From an uncultured Acidimicrobiales bacterium (lineage in GTDB: Bacteria > Actinomycetota > Acidimicrobiia > Acidimicrobiales > SHLQ01): DNA of 64,000 nt. The stretch's first letter is position 1. The number at the start of each line of letters is the position of its first letter. The position numbers and the translations under genes were made by a program. The notes below the pieces were generated by a model. That model was not told the origin of the DNA. It saw nothing but the letters and a program-made list of their open reading frames with translations, and did no database searches. Location of the stretch: contig CAKZVC010000001.1 in NCBI GenBank assembly GCA_937922235.1, positions 1 through 64,000 of the forward strand. Direction: 5' to 3'. Positions 9,508-17,322 of this stretch are shown one piece after another.

Positions 9508-10978
9508 CGATTTCCCCCGTGGCGTTGCGAATAGCCGATCGTACCCCCAAAATTCGTAGGGATTCCAATGCGGATGCGAACGCAGTAGCGAATCGGTCGT
9601 TCGCAGGGAGGTCGTCGCCGAAGACCTGGGCGAACTGCAGGAAAGCGGCAGGGTTGTCGGTGGACGCGGCGGCAAGTGCGGCTCCGGTGTCGACAAGTGG
9701 GTCGGCAGCAATGTCGATCGCAAGGCCAGCGTCGGATGTTCCTGCGAGATACTGGCACCACGTGGCGAGCAGGAGTGCTCCCAGATCAAGCGGCCCACCA
9801 CCAGCGACATGAGTACGCATTGTTGGGAGCAAGAACTTCGGGAGCTTGCCCGAACCGTCTTGGCAGAGTCGTGAGACCTGGTCGCGAATCTGTGGGTTCG
9901 AGAAGCGGTCGATCAGCGTTTCGATGTAGTCATCGATATCAAGACCGGGAACCGGTGCAAGGGAGGTCTTGGCCTCGTTGTCGAGGAAGGCACGAACGAA
10001 TGAGCGAACGTCTTCGTCAGCCATTGCATCGTGCACGAACTCGATGTCGAGCAGAGCAGCTGCGTAGGCAAGACACGAGTGGCCAGCGTTGAGGAGCTGC
10101 AGTTTCATGTGTTCATACGGGGCAACCTCGGTTGTGACGATGACGTCGAGCTCCTCAAGCGGAAGGCGTGCACCGGCGAAGTTGTCCTCGATGACCCACT
10201 GGCGGAAGGGTTCGCACACGACGGGCCACGCATCGACGAGGTCGTAGTTCTCCGCGAGCCACTCGCGGTCGGTGTCAGCGGTCGCTGGCGTGATGCGGTC
10301 GACCATGCTGTTGGGGAAGGAGACGTTGTCTGCGACCCATGATGCGAGCTCGGTGCCGATCGTGTCGACGAGCCCCATCGTGGCCGTACGAGTTGCGTTG
10401 CCGTTCGACATGATGTTGTCGCAGCTCATGATCGTGATTGGTCCGCCGCCGTTACGCATTCGGTTTGCCAGGCCAGCGGCGATGATCGCGAATGCTGAGG
10501 TCGACGACGCGTTGGGCGAATCCGCATCGAACGCACCGGTGGCGTCATCGATTGGGTAGCCACCTTCGGTGACGGTGAGCGAAACAATTTGCGTGGTCGG
10601 CGCCGCAATGGCGTCGACAAGTCCTGCGTGATCGGGATGTCCGTGGATGTAGCCCACCATCGAGCCGATGATCGTGGCTGTGCTCATCGACGCGCCGCGT
10701 TCGATCACGGTAAACAGTCCGTCCTGGGGGAGGAGGGCATCGGCCATTGCCGAGTCGCCGGCGAGGACGCCGCTGCCAAGGATGGCCCAGTCGGTGTTTC
10801 CTGCCCGGCAGAGCTCGTCCACGTAGGTCGCCAAATGTGCTCGATGAAAGCCGCCAACACCGATGTGAACAATCGATGGGGTGAGAGCCGACCGGTCGTA
10901 CTCAGGTGCGCCGAGTGTTGAACGAGTCGAGGGGAGAAGTGCGCCGTTTAGCCGCGGGAGAGATGCGTCATGTTCCAT
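9476..10978 (-). CDS. Mannitol 2-dehydrogenase family polyol dehydrogenase
   Basis: The 500-residue protein matches the long-chain mannitol dehydrogenase family: IVHIGVGGFHRAHLA at the N-terminal NAD-binding fold, the signature NSMVDRITPATAD, and KLQLLNAGHSCLAY with the catalytic lysine-asparagine-histidine region. Members oxidise D-mannitol to fructose or D-arabinitol to xylulose. Both products are served here, by a ROK fructokinase (15864-16727) and a xylulokinase (19050-20513), so either substrate is plausible. Fructuronate and tagaturonate reductases are in the same family and cannot be excluded. A -10-like TACTCT lies 7 nt upstream of the ATG. Confidence 0.92.
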   Translation of the reverse strand: MEHDASLPRLNGALLPSTRSTLGAPEYDRSALTPSIVHIGVGGFHRAHLATYVDELCRAGNTDWAILGSGVLAGDSAMADALLPQDGLFTVIERGASMSTATIIGSMVGYIHGHPDHAGLVDAIAAPTTQIVSLTVTEGGYPIDDATGAFDADSPNASSTSAFAIIAAGLANRMRNGGGPITIMSCDNIMSNGNATRTATMGLVDTIGTELASWVADNVSFPNSMVDRITPATADTDREWLAENYDLVDAWPVVCEPFRQWVIEDNFAGARLPLEELDVIVTTEVAPYEHMKLQLLNAGHSCLAYAAALLDIEFVHDAMADEDVRSFVRAFLDNEAKTSLAPVPGLDIDDYIETLIDRFSNPQIRDQVSRLCQDGSGKLPKFLLPTMRTHVAGGGPLDLGALLLATWCQYLAGTSDAGLAIDIAADPLVDTGAALAAASTDNPAAFLQFAQVFGDDLPANDRFATAFASALESLRILGVRSAIRNATGEIGVATNGGTEE

Positions 10979-10985
10979 TCTCGGG

Positions 10986-10991
10986 AGAGTA
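10986..10991 (-). promoter_or_regulatory. Predicted -10 box of the polyol dehydrogenase gene
   Basis: TACTCT on the minus strand ends 7 nt before the ATG at 10978, consistent with a leaderless transcript. A CACAAAC motif at 10998-11004 lies just upstream. Confidence 0.35.
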
Positions 10992-10997
10992 GATCAA

Positions 10998-11090
10998 CAC
11001 AAACGCAGATGATCAGCGGCCGAGAAGCAGATTGTAGGAGCGTAGATGTTCCAATTCGGACCCGTGCCCGACATCACAAACCACACAAAC
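10998..11090 (+). promoter_or_regulatory. Three CACAAAC motifs, candidate DeoR operators
   Basis: CACAAAC occurs at 10998-11004 and twice in tandem at 11075-11081 and 11084-11090 (9-nt period), all on the same strand in the divergent region between the dehydrogenase and transporter genes. DeoR-type repressors often bind short direct repeats of this kind. Binding by the adjacent regulator is inferred. Confidence 0.35.
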
Positions 11091-11103
11091 AAAGGTAAAA
11101 CAA

Positions 11104-11135
11104 CATCTGTAGGCATTTCCCATGCCTTACAGATG
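11104..11135 (+). promoter_or_regulatory. Long dyad in the leader of the transporter operon
   Basis: The arm CATCTGTAGGCAT (11104-11116) and its complement with one extra T (11122-11135) flank a 5-nt TTCCC loop. The structure ends 47 nt before the binding-protein GTG start. It could act as an operator or as an RNA hairpin protecting the 5' end of an abundant message. Confidence 0.45.
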
Positions 11136-11182
11136 ACGGCGCCCGCCAGCATCTGTGACCACATAACGGAGGGGTCCCCCCA

Positions 11183-12670
11183 GTGAAGAAGAAACAAAGC
11201 ACCGAGCCGCGCTCGATGCGTATTTTGCTTATGAGCATGTTGGCGATCTTCGCCGTCGTTGCTGCAGCTTGCGGAAGCACCGCTAGCGATGCAGTTGACG
11301 CGGTTGAAGGTGCAGCTGACGACGCAGCAGAAGCTGTCGAAGAAGTTGTAGAAGGCGACGACGGCGAAGAAGCTATGGAAGAAGAAGACGGCGAAGAGGC
11401 TATGGAAGAAGAGTCAGCAGCTCCTGCTGGCGACCGTTCCATCACCGTTGCGCTTGTTGGTAACGACAACATCGAAAAGATGGCAGAGCTCGCTCCTGAG
11501 AACTTCACTGCTGAGACCGGCATCGAAGTGAACTTCACCGTTCTCGACGAGCAGACTCTCCGCGAAGTCACCACCCGTGAGGTTGGCGCTGGCGGCGATC
11601 AGTTCGACGTAGTCCAGATCGGTATGTTCGAGACGCCACAGTTCGGCGCCAACGGCTGGCTCGTAGGTCTTAACGACCTTGCAGCTGCTTCGGACACCTA
11701 CGACATCGACGACCTCATCCCAGCTGTGCGTAACGGCCTTTCGGTCGACGGCGAGCTCTACTCGTCGCCGTTCTACGCTGAGTCATCGTTCGTCATGTAC
11801 CGCCAGAGCTTCATGGACGAAGCAGGAATCACCGTGCCTGACAACCCAACCTGGGACCAGATTGCAGACATCGCTCGTCAGATCGACTCTGACGAAGTTG
11901 CTGGCATCTGCCTTCGTGGCAAGCCAGGCTGGGGCGACCTCGGCGCTGCATTCACCACCGTGCTCAACACCTTTGGTGGCACCTGGTGGTCAGCAAACGA
12001 AGACGGCTCGATCGGCACCTCGCAGGTTGACCAGCCAGAGTTCGCTGAGGCACTCAACTTCTACGTTGATCTCCTCAACGACGCAGGCGAAGACGACGCT
12101 GCAAACTCCAGCTTCAACGAGTGCAAGACGCTCTTCGAAGAGGGCAAGGTAGCTATGTGGTACGACGCAACCGGCGCCGCAAGCCTCTTCCCAGCTGAGA
12201 TCCAGGCAGACACCTCGTTTGCTCTTGCTCCAACCAAGGTCACCGACAACTCCGGTTGGCTCTGGGCATGGACCCTCGCAATCCCGGTCAGCACCACCGA
12301 CCAGGACGCTGCTTGGCAGTTCATCGACTGGGCAACCAACGCCGAGTACCACCAGCTCATTGCTGACACCGACGGCTGGGCTGCAGTTCCTCCAGGAACC
12401 CGTCAGTCGCTCTACGCAAACCCTGAGTACCAGGAAGCTGCTTCTGCATTCGCACAGCGCACGCTTGACGCAATGCTTGCGGCGCCAATCGACAACCCAG
12501 GCACGACGCCTCGCCCAGGTCTTCCTGGCGTTCAGTACGTCGGCGTTCCTGAGTTCCAGGACGTTGGCACCCGCTGCACCGAGCAGTTCTCCGCAGCAAT
12601 CGGTGGATCCGTAAGCGTCGACGACGCTCTTGCGGCATGCCACGCAATTGCTTCTGAGTACAACGGCTAA
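11183..12670 (+). CDS. ABC transporter sugar/polyol-binding lipoprotein
   Basis: The 495-residue protein starts at GTG with GGAGG at 11168-11172 as ribosome-binding site. The lipobox ends at Cys30 (VAAAC), so it is a membrane-anchored extracytoplasmic binding protein. Next comes an acidic spacer to about residue 90 with the repeated unit GEEAMEEE, then a family-1 solute-binding fold (ITVALVGNDNIEKMAELAPE through YNVLNT-like core segments such as VAMWYDATGAASLFPAEIQA). Genes for two permeases and an ATPase follow. Family members bind mannitol, sorbitol or other polyols; the adjacent dehydrogenase supports a polyol. Alanine is encoded mostly by GCA/GCT, unlike the GCC/GCG-rich neighbours, a sign of very high expression. 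Confidence 0.92.
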   Translation: MKKKQSTEPRSMRILLMSMLAIFAVVAAACGSTASDAVDAVEGAADDAAEAVEEVVEGDDGEEAMEEEDGEEAMEEESAAPAGDRSITVALVGNDNIEKMAELAPENFTAETGIEVNFTVLDEQTLREVTTREVGAGGDQFDVVQIGMFETPQFGANGWLVGLNDLAAASDTYDIDDLIPAVRNGLSVDGELYSSPFYAESSFVMYRQSFMDEAGITVPDNPTWDQIADIARQIDSDEVAGICLRGKPGWGDLGAAFTTVLNTFGGTWWSANEDGSIGTSQVDQPEFAEALNFYVDLLNDAGEDDAANSSFNECKTLFEEGKVAMWYDATGAASLFPAEIQADTSFALAPTKVTDNSGWLWAWTLAIPVSTTDQDAAWQFIDWATNAEYHQLIADTDGWAAVPPGTRQSLYANPEYQEAASAFAQRTLDAMLAAPIDNPGTTPRPGLPGVQYVGVPEFQDVGTRCTEQFSAAIGGSVSVDDALAACHAIASEYNG

Positions 12671-12671
12671 C

Positions 12672-12698
12672 AACTACTAGCACTAGTGCTAGCTAGTT
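12672..12698 (+). repeat. Palindrome right after the binding-protein stop codon
   Basis: CTAGCACT/AGTGCTAG (12677-12692) is a perfect 16-nt palindrome, extended outward by AACTA and TAGTT with one unpaired C. It begins 2 nt after the stop codon and lacks a following U-tract. It probably stabilises the 3' end of the upstream cistron. Confidence 0.5.
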
Positions 12699-12713
12699 AG
12701 AAATACTCATGGT

Positions 12714-12758
12714 CGGCCCGGCTTCGCCAGGACTACTGTCCTGGACGAGGTCGGGCCG
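12714..12758 (+). terminator. Strong intercistronic hairpin between binding protein and permease genes
   Basis: A 20-nt arm beginning CGGCCCGGC (12714-12733) pairs with 12738-12758 (ending GGTCGGGCCG) around a TACT loop, with one bulged A and two G-U pairs. The U-tract is poor, so partial termination or transcript stabilisation is likely. This would make binding protein far more abundant than the permeases, as in the malE-malF arrangement. Confidence 0.6.
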
Positions 12759-12816
12759 CCCATTTGTATGCCTGTCGGCATACGAACGTACGCAAGACCC
12801 GGGAAAGTAGGAGAGA

Positions 12817-13737
12817 GTGACGAGCACGAGCACGTTGAGTCGTGACGAACAGGTGAAAGCGCTCCAGAAAAAGGACGCCAGGCGCCGCAGAATTCCTCTG
12901 CTCCCCGCGCTGATCTTCACCATCGTTGTCACCCAGACGCCCTTTGTCTTCAGCCTCTATTTCGGGTTCCTCAAGTGGCGAGGCAACACCACGGCTCCTC
13001 GTGAGTGGATCGGTTTCAAGAACTACACCGATGCCTTCCAAAACATGTTCTTCCGCGAGGCCGCCTGGGTCAGCATCCTGATGACCGTCTCAGCGGTCCT
13101 TCTCTCGGTCATCTTCGGCACCCTCATCGCCCTGCTACTCGACCGCAAGTTCTTTGGTCAGGGGTTCGTTCGAACCCTGATCATCACGCCCTTCTTGGTG
13201 ATGCCCGTTGTTGCTGGCCTGGTGTGGAAGAACCAGATGTTCAGCTTCAACTTCGGTGTGATCAACTGGGTCCTCAACCAGGTGGGAATCGAATCCCGCG
13301 AGTGGGTTTCGGAGTTCCCGCTCTGGACGATCGTCATCGTTCTCGTCTGGCAGTGGACACCGTTCATGATGCTGATCATGCTCGCCGGCCTACAAGGCCA
13401 GTCGTCATCGGTGCTTGAAGCAGCGAAGGTCGACGGCGCCAGTGCTTCGGCCACGTTCTTTCAGATCACGCTGCCGCACCTTCGCCCGTACCTCGAGCTC
13501 GGCGTACTGCTCGGTTCGATCTATCTCATTCAGGTGTACGACCACATCTTCACCATCACTGGTGGCGGGCCAGGTTCGACCAATATTCCGTTCTTTGTAA
13601 ACCAGCGCTCCTTTGGCGCTGCGTTCGCCTACGGCAGCGCGTCGGCCTACTCGATTCTGGTCGTCATCGCCGCAATCCTTATCGCCAACTTCGGGCTTCG
13701 TGTGCTGTCCGGCCTCCTCGAAGGAGAAGAAGCATGA
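12817..13737 (+). CDS. ABC transporter permease, MalF-type
   Basis: The 306-residue protein starts at GTG behind AGGAGAG. It has about six transmembrane helices and the cytoplasmic EAA loop EAAKVDGASASATFFQITLP, which docks onto the ATPase subunit. The N terminus is basic and cytoplasmic (RDEQVKALQKKDARRRR). It forms the translocation pore with the next gene product for the polyol imported by the upstream lipoprotein. The stop codon overlaps the second permease gene by ATGA. Confidence 0.93.
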   Translation: MTSTSTLSRDEQVKALQKKDARRRRIPLLPALIFTIVVTQTPFVFSLYFGFLKWRGNTTAPREWIGFKNYTDAFQNMFFREAAWVSILMTVSAVLLSVIFGTLIALLLDRKFFGQGFVRTLIITPFLVMPVVAGLVWKNQMFSFNFGVINWVLNQVGIESREWVSEFPLWTIVIVLVWQWTPFMMLIMLAGLQGQSSSVLEAAKVDGASASATFFQITLPHLRPYLELGVLLGSIYLIQVYDHIFTITGGGPGSTNIPFFVNQRSFGAAFAYGSASAYSILVVIAAILIANFGLRVLSGLLEGEEA

Positions 13738-14591
13738 GCCAAGGAAATACCGGCCCAGTTGTCGGGCAACGCTCGCTCGGCGGATATCTGCTCAGCCTGT
13801 TGGCATGGATCGTCGGCGTAATGTTCTTCTTCCCCGTGTTTTGGATGGCGTTGAGCGGTTTCAAGACCGAGGCCGAAGCCAACGCAGACCCCAGCCTCAT
13901 CTTCGATCCGACCCTCGAGCAATTCCGAACGGTCACCGCTGACAAGCCAGGCTTGCTTGATGCTGCCGAGGCATTCGCCAACTCTGCCTGGATCGTCGCG
14001 ATCTCGACGGTTCTCTGCATGGCGCTGGCAATTCCTGCGGCCTATGCACTGTCGATCAAGCCGATCGGCAAGTGGAAGGACGTGCTGTTCTTCTTCATCT
14101 CGACCAAGTTCCTGCCGATCGTTGCGGCAATTCTCCCGCTGTGGCTTATTGCTGACTACCTCGATCTGCGTAACACCCGACTCCTGCTCATCATCTTGTA
14201 CACCGCAATGAACCTTCCGCTTGCGGTCTGGATGTTGCGGTCGTTCTTTGCTGAGGTGCCGAAGGAGCTCATCGAGGCCGCCCAGATCGACGGCGCCAGC
14301 CTTCGAAGCCAGATCACCTCGGTCATCATGCCGATCGTTGCGCCCGGCATCGCGGCAACCGCCCTGCTGTGCGTGATCTTTGCGTGGAACGAGTTCTACC
14401 TGGCCATCCAGCTGAACACGTCTGACGCCAGCACCGTCCCGATCTGGGTCAACTCGGCCGTCGAGTTCCAGGGCCAGTTCCTGGCTCAGCTCTCGGCCGC
14501 CGCCACGCTCGCAACTCTGCCCGTGGTTATCGCTGGCTGGTTGGCACAGAAGCGAATGATCCGCGGCCTGGCAATGGGAGCAATCAAGTGA
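13734..14591 (+). CDS. ABC transporter permease, MalG-type
   Basis: The 285-residue protein has six predicted membrane helices and the EAA loop EAAQIDGASLRSQITSVIMP for ATPase contact. It is the second half of the heterodimeric membrane channel and overlaps the MalF-type gene by 4 nt. Length and arrangement are normal for carbohydrate-uptake family 1 (CUT1) importers. Confidence 0.93.
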   Translation: MSQGNTGPVVGQRSLGGYLLSLLAWIVGVMFFFPVFWMALSGFKTEAEANADPSLIFDPTLEQFRTVTADKPGLLDAAEAFANSAWIVAISTVLCMALAIPAAYALSIKPIGKWKDVLFFFISTKFLPIVAAILPLWLIADYLDLRNTRLLLIILYTAMNLPLAVWMLRSFFAEVPKELIEAAQIDGASLRSQITSVIMPIVAPGIAATALLCVIFAWNEFYLAIQLNTSDASTVPIWVNSAVEFQGQFLAQLSAAATLATLPVVIAGWLAQKRMIRGLAMGAIK

Positions 14592-14645
14592 TCGTGCAAC
14601 GAACGCACACCCTGTCGGCAACGAACAATCTCGAGGAGAACACCA

Positions 14646-15740
14646 ATGGCTGAAGTGAAGTACGAGGCTGCAAGCCGGATCTACCCAGGGACAACGCTTG
14701 CCGCAGTCAACAAGCTCGATCTCGACATCGCCGACGGCGAGCTGCTGGTCCTCGTCGGGCCATCAGGTTCGGGCAAGTCCACCGCGCTGCGCATGCTCGC
14801 CGGTTTGGAGTTCGTCGACCAGGGCAGCATTTACATCAACGGCAAAGACGTCACGCTGTCGCCGCCTCAGGATCGTGACATCGCCATGGTGTTCCAGAAT
14901 TATGCGCTCTACCCGCAGATGTCCGTGGCGTCGAACATGGCGTTCGCGCTCAAGCAGCAGGGCATTCCTAAGGCCGAGCGAATGGAACGTGTGAAGGAAG
15001 CAGCGAAGATCCTCGATCTCGAGCCGTATCTTGATCGCAAGCCCAAGAACCTCTCGGGCGGTCAGCGTCAGCGTGTCGCCATGGGACGTGCGATCGTTCG
15101 TGAGCCGCAGGTGTTCTTGATGGACGAGCCGCTCTCGAACCTCGATGCGAAGCTTCGGGTGCAGACGCGCACCGAGCTCGTCGATCTCCAAGCCCGCCTT
15201 GGTGTCACGACCGTGTATGTCACCCACGACCAGGTCGAGGCAATGACAATGGGTCATCGTGTTGCCGTGCTCGATCATGGCGTCCTGCAGCAGGTCGACA
15301 CCCCACGTCGTCTGTACAGCCATCCTGCGAACCTGTTCGTTGCTGGCTTCATCGGCTCACCTGCAATGAACCTCATCGAGGTCGACCGTCAAGGCGACCA
15401 GCTCATCGTTGGTGCCAAGCCAATTCCGCTTCCCGACGACGTCGCTAGCGATCTGCGGGCCTCAGACAGCAAGCGCTTTGTTGTCGGTGTACGACCCGAG
15501 CACCTCGCGCTTGCTGAGGACGGAAGCCCATCGACCGTTGTCGTTGTCGAGGAGCTCGGCTCCGATGCCTTCGTCCACGTCGAGATGCCGCACGAGGGTG
15601 GCTCGACCATGGTCGTTGTTCGCGTCGATGGCGAAACATCGATCGAACGTGGACACACTCTGAACTTCGACGTGAACGGACCCGTGCACATCTTTGACGC
15701 CAAGTCCGGCGTGCGCCTCGGTTCCGACCCGTCCATGTAG
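14646..15740 (+). CDS. ABC transporter ATP-binding protein (UgpC/MsmK/SmoK type)
   Basis: The 364-residue ATPase has Walker A GPSGSGKST at 38-46, the Q-loop VFQNYALYP, signature LSGGQRQRV at 136-144, Walker B VFLMDEP at 156-162 and the H-loop VTHDQ. The C-terminal OB-type regulatory domain (about 240-364) is that of CUT1 sugar/polyol importers. It powers the permease pair encoded immediately upstream. GGAGAA lies about 8 nt before the ATG. A 13-bp hairpin follows its stop codon, before the fructokinase gene. Confidence 0.95.
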   Translation: MAEVKYEAASRIYPGTTLAAVNKLDLDIADGELLVLVGPSGSGKSTALRMLAGLEFVDQGSIYINGKDVTLSPPQDRDIAMVFQNYALYPQMSVASNMAFALKQQGIPKAERMERVKEAAKILDLEPYLDRKPKNLSGGQRQRVAMGRAIVREPQVFLMDEPLSNLDAKLRVQTRTELVDLQARLGVTTVYVTHDQVEAMTMGHRVAVLDHGVLQQVDTPRRLYSHPANLFVAGFIGSPAMNLIEVDRQGDQLIVGAKPIPLPDDVASDLRASDSKRFVVGVRPEHLALAEDGSPSTVVVVEELGSDAFVHVEMPHEGGSTMVVVRVDGETSIERGHTLNFDVNGPVHIFDAKSGVRLGSDPSM

Positions 15741-15746
15741 AACTGG

Positions 15747-15792
15747 TGGTGACAAGGGTGAGGTCGTCCCCTCCGCTGAACCCTTGTCGCCA
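15747..15792 (+). terminator. Hairpin after the ATPase gene
   Basis: TGGTGACAAGGGT (15747-15759) pairs with ACCCTTGTCGCCA (15780-15792) with one G-U pair, and GAGG/CCTC can form an inner stem. No U-run follows, so this may be a partial terminator or RNA-stability element before the kinase gene. Confidence 0.45.
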
Positions 15793-15863
15793 TCACAACT
15801 CATCACCAAATACCCTGACGATCTAACGACCCTGACGTACTAGCGACATAGCTAGGGAGCGCC

Positions 15864-16727
15864 GTGACAGCCACATTTGCCGCAGTAGAAGCCGGTGGAA
15901 CCAAGTTCCGAGCCGCAATCGTCGATGGTGATTTCCAGATCGTCGATGAGGTTTGGGTTCCGTCTACGACCCCCGACGAGACGTTGTCCGCTATCGAGAA
16001 CTTCTATAGCGAGCGACCATCAGTCGATGCGCTTGGCGTTGCCTCGTTCGGGCCGTTGATTGTCGATCGAAGCTCCGATAACTACGGATCGATCGCCAAC
16101 ACGCCAAAGCCAGGCTGGTCTGGCGCTCCGGTATTGCGCCGACTCCAAGAGTCGCTTGGCGTGCCCGCCGACATCCAGACGGACGTGGAAGCCCCGGCGC
16201 TTGCGGAATGGCGCCTTGGCGCCGGCCGTGGGTACTCGCGGGTCGCCTACGTCACCGTCGGAACAGGCATCGGTGCTGCCGTGGCGATCGACGGGGTGCC
16301 ATTCCGCGGACGGAACCACACCGAGCTCGGGCACATCCCGGTCCGGCGTGTCGACGGCGATACGTTTGCGGGCCGGTGCCCGTTTCACACTGATTGTCTC
16401 GAGGGCATGGCGTGCGGCCCGGCTATTGGTGAGCGCTGGAACGCCGACCCCGAGACGCTCGAAGGTCGCGATGACGTGTGGGACCTTGAAGCGGCGTACC
16501 TCGCTCAGCTCGTTCGGGTGTTCACGCTCGGCTTTGCTCCCGACATCGTGCTGTTCGGTGGGGGAGTCGGGACTCGCCCTGACATGGCCGGACGGATCGC
16601 TCGCGCCAGTGGTGTTGACCTCGCCGGCTATGCCGTCGATGGCCCGCCTGTGGTGGCCACCGCGGGGCTCGGTGGCGAAGCCGGACTTATCGGGGCGGCA
16701 CTGATTGCCGAGAGCCTGCTCGTTTAA
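15864..16727 (+). CDS. ROK-family fructokinase
   Basis: The 287-residue kinase has the phosphate-binding motif EAGGTKFRAAIVDG at residues 9-22, ELGH at 154-157 and zinc ligands His157, Cys172, His175 and Cys178 (CPFHTDC), the pattern of bacterial ROK fructokinases such as GmuE/ScrK. It phosphorylates fructose to fructose 6-phosphate with ATP. This is the expected step after oxidation of mannitol by the dehydrogenase at 9476-10978. The start is GTG, preceded by AGGGAG. It converges on the DinB-like gene with a 4-nt overlap. Confidence 0.9.
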   Translation: MTATFAAVEAGGTKFRAAIVDGDFQIVDEVWVPSTTPDETLSAIENFYSERPSVDALGVASFGPLIVDRSSDNYGSIANTPKPGWSGAPVLRRLQESLGVPADIQTDVEAPALAEWRLGAGRGYSRVAYVTVGTGIGAAVAIDGVPFRGRNHTELGHIPVRRVDGDTFAGRCPFHTDCLEGMACGPAIGERWNADPETLEGRDDVWDLEAAYLAQLVRVFTLGFAPDIVLFGGGVGTRPDMAGRIARASGVDLAGYAVDGPPVVATAGLGGEAGLIGAALIAESLLV

Positions 16728-17263
16728 CTGTTCGAGACTCCGACCATCACATAGCCCTCAACCACCGTCAGGAAGTCTGAGGTTGGAAGGTCGGGCATGG
16801 CATGGCCGAACTGTTCTGATCGGGTCTCGCCGATCCACTTGGCGTGCTGATACTCGTGGTTGATGATTGCGGTCATCATGTTCTCCGCGATGTATCGCAG
16901 CTGAACGGGAGCCCCCACGTCGCCGCGCTCGATGTTTCCCACGCGGTATCGCACCCGCTCGGCGACGGCGTTTCGGTACTCGCCGATGCGGGCGAGATCG
17001 GGCAGGTCGCCGCGCTGGCGTTCTTCGGTAGCGCCGTCCATCAACCCATCGAGCTCGCCGTCAGGTGAGGGCTCAGCCGCGGTGAGGTTCCGGATCATGT
17101 AGTGGGCAACGGCAGCCTGGTGGCCCAAGTGCCAGCCCATTGCGCTCGAGTCGGGGACGGGTCGCCAGTGGATCTCGTCTTGCGAGAGATCTCGCCACAG
17201 ATCATCGGTGTACGCAAGCGCCGTGGTGTATTCGTTCATCAGCTCAGAGAGCGAAGGCGACAT
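16724..17263 (-). CDS. DinB-like four-helix metal-binding protein
   Basis: The 179-residue protein has the DinB/YfiT arrangement: His48 in WHLGHQ and His136/His140 in NHEYQH, a likely metal-binding triad on a four-helix bundle. In actinobacteria this fold serves as thiol-dependent transferase (mycothiol or bacillithiol) or is of unknown function. AAAGGA lies 8 nt upstream of the ATG. It follows the amine oxidase gene on the same strand, separated by a perfect 35-nt palindrome. Confidence 0.7.
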   Translation of the reverse strand: MSPSLSELMNEYTTALAYTDDLWRDLSQDEIHWRPVPDSSAMGWHLGHQAAVAHYMIRNLTAAEPSPDGELDGLMDGATEERQRGDLPDLARIGEYRNAVAERVRYRVGNIERGDVGAPVQLRYIAENMMTAIINHEYQHAKWIGETRSEQFGHAMPDLPTSDFLTVVEGYVMVGVSNS

Positions 17264-17287
17264 TGTGTGTCCTTTCAGTGTGTAACG

Positions 17288-17322
17288 AGTGGCGGATTAG
17301 GGACAGTCCCTAATCCGCCACT
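17288..17322. repeat. Perfect 35-nt palindrome overlapping the amine oxidase stop
   Basis: AGTGGCGGATTAGGGAC (17288-17304) and its exact reverse complement (17306-17322) flank a single A. The right arm contains the last codons and stop of the amine oxidase gene, so the left arm is an inverted copy of the coding 3' end. No U-tract follows on either strand. The centre GGGACAGTCCC resembles the GGGGACAGGCCCC units at 55387-55457. Confidence 0.6.

Noticed and set aside
9508-9810. N-terminal extension of the DeoR-type frame to 365 residues
   Set aside because: The extra 101 residues lie antiphase over the dehydrogenase coding sequence, are Ser/Pro/Arg-rich and precede the normal start of the DeoR fold.
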